DNA from: Paucimonas sp.
GTDB lineage: Bacteria > Pseudomonadota > Gammaproteobacteria > Burkholderiales > Burkholderiaceae_D
Direction: 5' to 3'
Length of the DNA stretch: 39,684 nt
Assembly (NCBI GenBank): GCA_028292545.1
Contig: JAQGMC010000034.1
Location: forward strand, 1 to 39,684
Below, one piece after another: positions 35,201-39,684 of this stretch. The notes under the pieces are model-generated. The model saw only the letters and a list, made by a program, of their open reading frames with translations, was not told the DNA's origin and made no database searches. The translations under genes were made by a program, and so were the position numbers. The stretch's first letter is position 1; each line of letters begins with the position of its first letter.

Positions 35201-38200
35201 CAGCGCGACCGATGAAGTGGCATGGAAGCCAGATTGGTCCCAGGTGCCAACCTGGCTCTGGATCGCAGGTCCGGCAATGCGGCCGATTGCATGCATCATC
35301 TGGCCCGGCAGCGTGAATACCAGGCTGTCAAAGCCTTCGCCGCCATTGATGACGTCATTGTCAGTGCGACCGCCGATGAAGATCCGGTCGTTGCCAGCGC
35401 CGGCATCGATCACATCGGATCCGCCTTCGCCAATGATGGCGTCGTAGCCGGCATGGCCGGTGATGGTGTCGTTGCCGGTGCCACCGCGCAGGATCTGGCG
35501 CACTGCAGGATCGGTCGCACTTTTATCAATCGTGTCGGCATTGAGCGAGCCCTGCACGAACTGGTCAGTCGGCACATCCGGGTCGATATAGGTGCTCTCG
35601 GCCTTGGCCAGCACCAGCGCCGGCGCATCGGTGTACTGCACGCCATTGGCGTCGGTGTACGTGATGTGGTACAGCAGCGTTTCAACGCCGGACGGGAAAT
35701 CAGTGGTGGCCGGCACGCTGACGCTGGCTTTCACGACACCAGTGGGTGACACCGCCTGCACCATGCGCACTGGCGTCGCTCCGTTACCGGGGAAAACATA
35801 GCGCAGCGTGTAGCTATTGGCTTCGGCAAGTGTGCTCACCCCGGTCAAATGAACCGGCACGCCGAGCGCGTCGCGCTCGCCCTCGCCACCGGCGACGCCG
35901 GGGAAGATACCGTTGAGCGGGGTGGCGCCAGGATTGCCCTCATAGGGCAGCAGCAAATCGTTGCCGGCCGTACCAGCAAGGCCTTCGATACCGGCATAGA
36001 TGTAGCCGCCGGCCGTGATGGTCTTGTTGGTGCTCGACAGCGTCAGGTCGGCGCCCTTGCCGCCTATCCAGGACGGCTCGTTGATCGTGGCGCCATTGAG
36101 CGCGAAATCGCCGATGTGGTACTGCCCCGTCATCCCGGGCGGGATGTCGTAGGTGAACCTCATCAGGGACTGGAACTGGCCCGGTTGCGCGTCCGGATAG
36201 GGCGCAAAGACGGCGTTCACCTGATGGTGGACCTTGGCGTCGTCGACGATGTCGAGTGTCAGGGAAGGCGTACCTTGCGCGGTATTGATCATCACCTGGT
36301 TGGTGAAATGGACCAGGATCGTGATTGACGAATCGCCGGCCATCAATACGTTGTCACTCTGGTCTGCCATCCAGTCAATGCGGGTCTGGGTGCTCACCGG
36401 CGCCGGCGGCACCAGGTCCACTGTGTCGACCTGAAAGGGTGTGGTGTTGCCGGAATAGTCGAACACCAGGCGTTCTACATTGGAAACGGTATCGCTGCCA
36501 AAGCCAGCCACCGGGTCGCTCAAGTCCTGCACTGTCCAGCCATCGCCGTTTTGCGCAATGCGCGCCACGCGTGCCGTGCCGCGCAGCACGAAGAACGCGC
36601 CTTCGGCTTGATCGTAGATGCGCGACAACGTACCCGAACCGGCAGCTGCATTGAGCAGGAAGGCAGCCGTATCGAAGCCGCTGCCGCCCTCGATCATGTC
36701 GCTGTCGGCGTCGCCCACCAGGAAGTCGTCGCCGCCGCCGCCGTGCAGCACGTCCATGCCGCTGCCGCCGTAGAGCTGGTCGCTGCCGGTGCCGCCGGTC
36801 AGCATGTCGTTGCCGCCGCCGCCCAGCAGGGCATTGCCGTGGTCATTGCCCTGCAGGATATCGTTGCCGCCCAGGCCGGCCAGGATGGCGGGCCCATTGT
36901 TGGCGGCAACCAGGTTGTCATCCCCCGCCTGGCCAAACAGCAGCGGCATGTTGATGCGCTGGTCGCTTTGCGCGAAGCGGAATTCCAGGTTCTCGACGTT
37001 GGTGACGGTTGCCGTCAGCGCAAAGTCGCTGAAGTTCTGCACCCGCACCGTGCCGCTGTCATCCACGCTCAGGCGATACAGCGTGGTGGCGCCAGTGGTG
37101 TGGAAGCCGGTTCCATCCCAGGTGCCCACCAGGCTCTGGAAGGCGGGACCGGCAATGCGGCCAGTGGTGGCCATCAACTGGCCCGGCAAGTTGAACACCA
37201 GGCTGTCGAAGCCTGCACCGCCGTTGATGCTGTCATTGTCGCTGCGCCCGCCCACGAAGATGCGGTCGTTGCCAGCGCCGGCGTCGATCACATCGGTGCC
37301 GCCCTCGCCAATGATGGCGTCATAGCCTGCATGGCCAGTGATGGTGTCGCTGCCGGTGCCGCCGCGCACGATCTGGCGCACTGCAGGATCGGTCGTGCTC
37401 AGGTCCATCGCGTCGGAATTGAGCGAACCCTGCACGAACAGGTCGGTGGCCAGCACCGGGTCGGCATAGGTGCTCACGCCCTTGGCCAGCACCAGGGCCG
37501 GCACATCGGTGTACTGCACCAAGCCATTGGCGTCGGTGTACATGACGTGGTACAGCAGCGTTTCCACGCCAAGCGGATAGTTGCCGCTGGCCGGCACGCC
37601 AATTGATGGCCCCACCGTGCCGTCCGCCGCGACGGCCTGCACCGTGCGCACGGCAGCAGCGCCGGTACCCGTTATCGAATAGCGCAGCGTGTAGCTATTG
37701 GCGATAGTGTCGCTGGTCACGCCAGCCAGGAACACTGGCACGGCCAGCACATCGCGCGGACCCAGGCCGCCGTCCACGCCGGCAAAGCTGCCGCCACCCG
37801 GGGCCGCAGCCGGGTTGCCTTCATAGGGTCCCAGCAAGTCATTGTCGGCGGTGCCCACGGCGCCGCTGAATTCGGCATAGATATAGCCGCCGGCGGTGAT
37901 CGTTTTGTTGCTGTTGTCGAGCGCGATATTCGCCGCCAGGCCCCCTGCCCACGGCGCTTCCGTGATCGCGGCGCCGCCCAGCTCGATGCTGTCGATATGG
38001 TAGGCGCCATGCACGCCGGGTTCGACGTCGTACACGAACTGCATGGAATCCTGCAGCGCGCCCACTGCCGTGCCACTGTAGGGCCTGTACATCGCCTTTA
38101 CATGGTGCTGCACATCGTCGCTGCCGACCACGGTCAGGTTCAGGTAAGGCGTGCCCTGGCCCAGGTTGACCGCCACCGGGTTGGTGAAGTGGACCTGCAT

Positions 38201-39684
38201 CACGATCGACGAGTCGCCGGCCAGCAGTACGCTGTCACTCTGGTCTGCCATCCAGTCAATGCGGGTCGATTTTGAAGTCTCGATCAGCAGCGCATCGAGC
38301 GCCTCAGTGGAAATGGCAAACACACCGCCACCGCCGACGTTGAAGCGAAGCTGCTCGATATTGCTGAGCGTGTCGCGGCCAAAGTCGGCCGGGCCCTGGT
38401 TCTCCACCACCAGGTTGCCGCTGTTGTCGCGTGTGATGCGCGCCAGCGCCAAGTCCGCCGTACCGACCACGACTGACTTGGTCGCGGAATCGAAACGGTA
38501 TTCCAGGCCGCTGGCAGTGTCCAATGGCAGGCTGAAGTTGGCGATATCGAAACCGGTGCCGCCATTGATGATGTCGTTGCCCAGGCCGCCGTCGATGCTG
38601 TCATCGCCGCCATTGCCAAGAAGCGTGTCATCGCCGCCGCCGCCCTGCATGAAGCTGGGGCCGCTGCCACCCACCAGCAGCTCGGGATTGTCATTGCCGG
38701 AAGCGAAGCGATCAGGCGCGTAATTGAGGTTGGCGCCGGTGGCCGTGTTGGTGACCACGAAGTCTTCGGCCAGGAAACTGCCTTGCAGGTCAAAGCTCAA
38801 GTCCGCGCCTGCGACTGTGTCTACGCCGATCGAAACCCGGGTCAAGCCCGCGGCCGGGGCGCTGACCAGCACCTGTCCCTGCGACAAGGCAGATGCGCTG
38901 CCAGTGGCCGTCACTTGCTGGACCACAAAGTTGCCGCCCAGGATGATCGTGTCGTCGCTGCTGAAATCGGTGATCCGGTCGGTGCCCTGGCCGGTCAGGC
39001 TCGTGTAGGCGAAGCCGTCTGCCCCGCGCCCGCCCGTCAGCACGTCGTTGCCGCCCTGGCCCACCAGCCGGTTATTGCCGCCATCCCCCGTAAGCGTGTC
39101 GTTGAAGCGACTACCCAGGACTTGCAACTGTTCGATGTTAAGCAGCGTGTCGCTGCCGCCCAGCGGATCGACTTGGGTGAGGGTGACATTGTCCAGCCCG
39201 CCGGAGGCGATGAAGGTGACGCCTGCCTGGGCGTTTTGATAGTCATAAATAGCGGTATCGAAATCAGCGCCGCCATCGATAACGTCGCTGCCGCCATCGC
39301 CCAAGCCGCCAGCGATGATGGCGTCATTGCCGGCTTCGCCCGACAAGTGGTCGTTGCCTGCGCCACCCGCGATGAAGTCATTGCCGTCACCGCCACGGAT
39401 CTCGTCGTTGCCGGCCAGGCCATCGAGGTTGTTGGCGCCGGCGTCGCCGACGATCATGTCATCCAGTTGGGATCCACGCACATCCTCGATGTTGGCCAGC
39501 ATGTCGATGCCGCCATAGCTGTCATTGAAGGCCTGGCCCAGCCCGAGGTTGACTGAAATGCCGCCCTTCGCGCTTGAATAATCGACCCTGTCGCGGCCGC
39601 CGCGGCCATCGATCTGGTCGTTTCCTTCACGTCCTTCGAAGGCTTCGGTATAGCTGGTGATATCGATGCCGGCCATGATGTCGT
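32234..39684 (-). CDS. Giant RTX calcium-binding secreted protein (5' end outside window)
   Basis: At least 2480 aa; the frame is still open at the right edge and continues in RTX style, so the ATG at 39676 is not a trusted start. Numbering from it: RTX beta-roll nonapeptides (GGxGxDxUx) at about 10-110, 195-225 and 345-370; two long copies of a composite module at about 470-1096 and 1097-1712; a C-terminal RTX-rich region at about 1725-2335; and a non-RTX tail (about 2340-2480) with DGHDTVANF and DQIDLSAIAHLD, ending FYASNLIL, as in type I secretion signals. The composition is rich in Asp/Gly/Asn and poor in Cys. It is the first visible gene of the secretion operon. Without the N-terminus I cannot tell an adhesin from a toxin or enzyme; no catalytic motif was recognised. 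Confidence 0.93.
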   Translation of the reverse strand, partial: DIMAGIDITSYTEAFEGREGNDQIDGRGGRDRVDYSSAKGGISVNLGLGQAFNDSYGGIDMLANIEDVRGSQLDDMIVGDAGANNLDGLAGNDEIRGGDGNDFIAGGAGNDHLSGEAGNDAIIAGGLGDGGSDVIDGGADFDTAIYDYQNAQAGVTFIASGGLDNVTLTQVDPLGGSDTLLNIEQLQVLGSRFNDTLTGDGGNNRLVGQGGNDVLTGGRGADGFAYTSLTGQGTDRITDFSSDDTIILGGNFVVQQVTATGSASALSQGQVLVSAPAAGLTRVSIGVDTVAGADLSFDLQGSFLAEDFVVTNTATGANLNYAPDRFASGNDNPELLVGGSGPSFMQGGGGDDTLLGNGGDDSIDGGLGNDIINGGTGFDIANFSLPLDTASGLEYRFDSATKSVVVGTADLALARITRDNSGNLVVENQGPADFGRDTLSNIEQLRFNVGGGGVFAISTEALDALLIETSKSTRIDWMADQSDSVLLAGDSSIVMQVHFTNPVAVNLGQGTPYLNLTVVGSDDVQHHVKAMYRPYSGTAVGALQDSMQFVYDVEPGVHGAYHIDSIELGGAAITEAPWAGGLAANIALDNSNKTITAGGYIYAEFSGAVGTADNDLLGPYEGNPAAAPGGGSFAGVDGGLGPRDVLAVPVFLAGVTSDTIANSYTLRYSITGTGAAAVRTVQAVAADGTVGPSIGVPASGNYPLGVETLLYHVMYTDANGLVQYTDVPALVLAKGVSTYADPVLATDLFVQGSLNSDAMDLSTTDPAVRQIVRGGTGSDTITGHAGYDAIIGEGGTDVIDAGAGNDRIFVGGRSDNDSINGGAGFDSLVFNLPGQLMATTGRIAGPAFQSLVGTWDGTGFHTTGATTLYRLSVDDSGTVRVQNFSDFALTATVTNVENLEFRFAQSDQRINMPLLFGQAGDDNLVAANNGPAILAGLGGNDILQGNDHGNALLGGGGNDMLTGGTGSDQLYGGSGMDVLHGGGGDDFLVGDADSDMIEGGSGFDTAAFLLNAAAGSGTLSRIYDQAEGAFFVLRGTARVARIAQNGDGWTVQDLSDPVAGFGSDTVSNVERLVFDYSGNTTPFQVDTVDLVPPAPVSTQTRIDWMADQSDNVLMAGDSSITILVHFTNQVMINTAQGTPSLTLDIVDDAKVHHQVNAVFAPYPDAQPGQFQSLMRFTYDIPPGMTGQYHIGDFALNGATINEPSWIGGKGADLTLSSTNKTITAGGYIYAGIEGLAGTAGNDLLLPYEGNPGATPLNGIFPGVAGGEGERDALGVPVHLTGVSTLAEANSYTLRYVFPGNGATPVRMVQAVSPTGVVKASVSVPATTDFPSGVETLLYHITYTDANGVQYTDAPALVLAKAESTYIDPDVPTDQFVQGSLNADTIDKSATDPAVRQILRGGTGNDTITGHAGYDAIIGEGGSDVIDAGAGNDRIFIGGRTDNDVINGGEGFDSLVFTLPGQMMHAIGRIAGPAIQSQVGTWDQSGFHATSSVALYRLSVDDSGTVRVQNFSDFAMTATVTGVENLEFRFGGNDDRTNVPLIFGQQSNDFLAPSGEGYAVLAGLGGDDHLQAAFRGSAMFGGSGNDNLQGGFSADQLYGGSGDDVLFGNNDNDFIVGDAGNDMIDGGEGLDTAAYLLKTSGPGGLTYLLDQQADAWLVQQNGVTLARIYSEAGGWAVQDLSDLAQGFGRDTVRNVEELVFDYNGNTAPLTIKVSSLTPTQGRTAFEIVLHGDANANQLVAGDWDAELFGEGGNDTLTGGSGYAMLDGGAGDDLLVGGSGEADFAGGAGNDTLDSRVGIGYADYTAAKAAVTADLGAGTASGADIGTDTLQAVDGVAGGSGDDSLTGSAGDDSFMGGMGQDTITGGAGRDTVFYEYVEAAASPRANGVTVNLGPTLPFTNIPGALAGTVSVATGTALDFDGKVDTLIGIENIVGSDFGDFLIGDNGAAGNSIEGGLGADTIRGNGGADTLDGGTPTVPGALATSLSQFDWLDYRNAAVDGVTVDLGGGTASGKAPGSSGAVDFTHTVRHFEAVMGSAQADNITGDASSNMLRGGGGNDRLDGAGGLDWADFIEATVAGVDVVLGADVVTGNGTAVTRSGGSTGSDTLISIERVRGTNFADAITGDSKDNFIRAMAGDNTIEGGAGFDFVDYAQATSNLNIDMRGNDTNAGGGFFLVNGVSFNGTANIANDRVSGIEAVLTGSGNDTLIGDSQANQFMDFGGNDSYTGGAGRDLVNYQFATGGIAVTLAENSGTANAVMRDGAGVVISSDSLSEIESVRGSEYNDALIGSSSANELLGGWGDDLLKGMAGDDTISGGPGADTIVGGFGNDTIDLGALDPARQDMRGSVVRMESLADGHDTVANFVAGDPSFGGDQIDLSAIAHLDSPNAQWAVQQFYGLPPASEGYLNKNVFIFNNTAMTQAEAAGQVAAHSNVHGGGLLIFKEAADGPATIFHSTDLAAGGPLQALVSLSAVEPTMFYASNLIL
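34540..36386 (-). repeat. RTX protein internal module, copy B
   Basis: Same order of segments as copy A: TRIDWMADQSDNVLMAGDSS, NKTITAGGYIYAGI, NSYTLRYVFPG, DPAVRQILRGGTGNDTITGH, and NVEELVFDYNG near the end. Amino-acid divergence from copy A is visible in the HFTN and TLRY parts and low in the RTX block. The end at about 34540 is where similarity stops, judged by eye. Confidence 0.85.
36387..38267 (-). repeat. RTX protein internal module, copy A
   Basis: Starts at TRIDWMADQSDSVLLAGDSS and runs 1881 bp (627 codons) to the start of copy B. It contains an HFTNPV beta-rich domain, NKTITAGGYIYAEF, a NSYTLRYSITG segment, an RTX block and a NVENLEFRF segment. The first 34 bp (38234-38267) are identical to the first 34 of copy B (36353-36386). 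Confidence 0.9.

Noticed and set aside
36551..37606. 351-codon plus-strand frame within the RTX gene, and similar frames at 32543-33379
   Set aside because: Their valine/alanine/histidine-rich repeats are the mirror image of Asp-Gly-Asn RTX codons. No independent coding signal.
39674..39676. ATG at 39676 as the true start of the RTX gene
   Set aside because: The reading frame stays open to the window edge with RTX-like residues (Asp-Ile before the Met), and there is no signal of a protein N-terminus or a ribosome site.

Overview
High-GC chromosomal DNA from a Gram-negative bacterium. I infer a betaproteobacterium of the order Burkholderiales, probably Oxalobacteraceae (Massilia or Noviherbaspirillum type). 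The inference rests on gene content and codon style: a Liv transporter with a GntR/FCD regulator, a type I secretion operon with a giant RTX protein, and many hybrid histidine kinases. No rRNA, tRNA, CRISPR array, insertion sequence or phage gene was seen.

Layout. (1) 1-3242, minus strand: a GntR/FCD regulator followed by a branched-chain amino-acid (or related) ABC uptake operon: substrate-binding protein, LivH-type permease, and a LivM-type permease cut by the left edge. (2) 3536-7128, minus: a two-gene operon in which a double-domain KaiC-like ATPase overlaps a REC-PAS-GGDEF-EAL cyclic-di-GMP protein. (3) 7609-12832: a stress-flavoured set with a CBS-pair protein and a small unknown protein (plus), two adjacent ferritin-like proteins (minus), a short-chain dehydrogenase with a lipoprotein signal (plus), and a Crp/Fnr-type regulator (plus). 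(4) 13115-27172, minus: a dense signalling region with a stand-alone receiver, a CheB-CheR-PAS-kinase-receiver fusion, an MHYT-kinase-receiver, a soluble kinase with an RsbRD-like front end, a Tat/lipoprotein SYLF protein, a PAS-PAS-kinase-receiver overlapping an RsbQ-like hydrolase, and a DUF4118-type membrane kinase. (5) 27325-39684, minus: a type I secretion operon in the order RTX substrate, TolC-type outer-membrane protein, ABC exporter, HlyD adaptor. The RTX gene is open at the right edge.

How they may work together. The last block is a self-contained secretion system with its cargo; an intergenic hairpin after the cargo gene may lower expression of the export genes. The middle block carries five histidine kinases in about 13 kb, and only one free-standing receiver is visible. 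The best candidate for an under-described system is the translationally overlapping RsbQ-like hydrolase and PAS hybrid kinase (22974-25848). It resembles the Bacillus RsbQ/RsbP energy-stress pair, but with the phosphatase output replaced by a histidine kinase. The second is the KaiC / GGDEF-EAL operon, which links a KaiC-type ATPase to cyclic-di-GMP turnover with no kaiA or kaiB in view.

Limits: families were assigned by reading motifs, not by database search. Several start codons are uncertain and are flagged.
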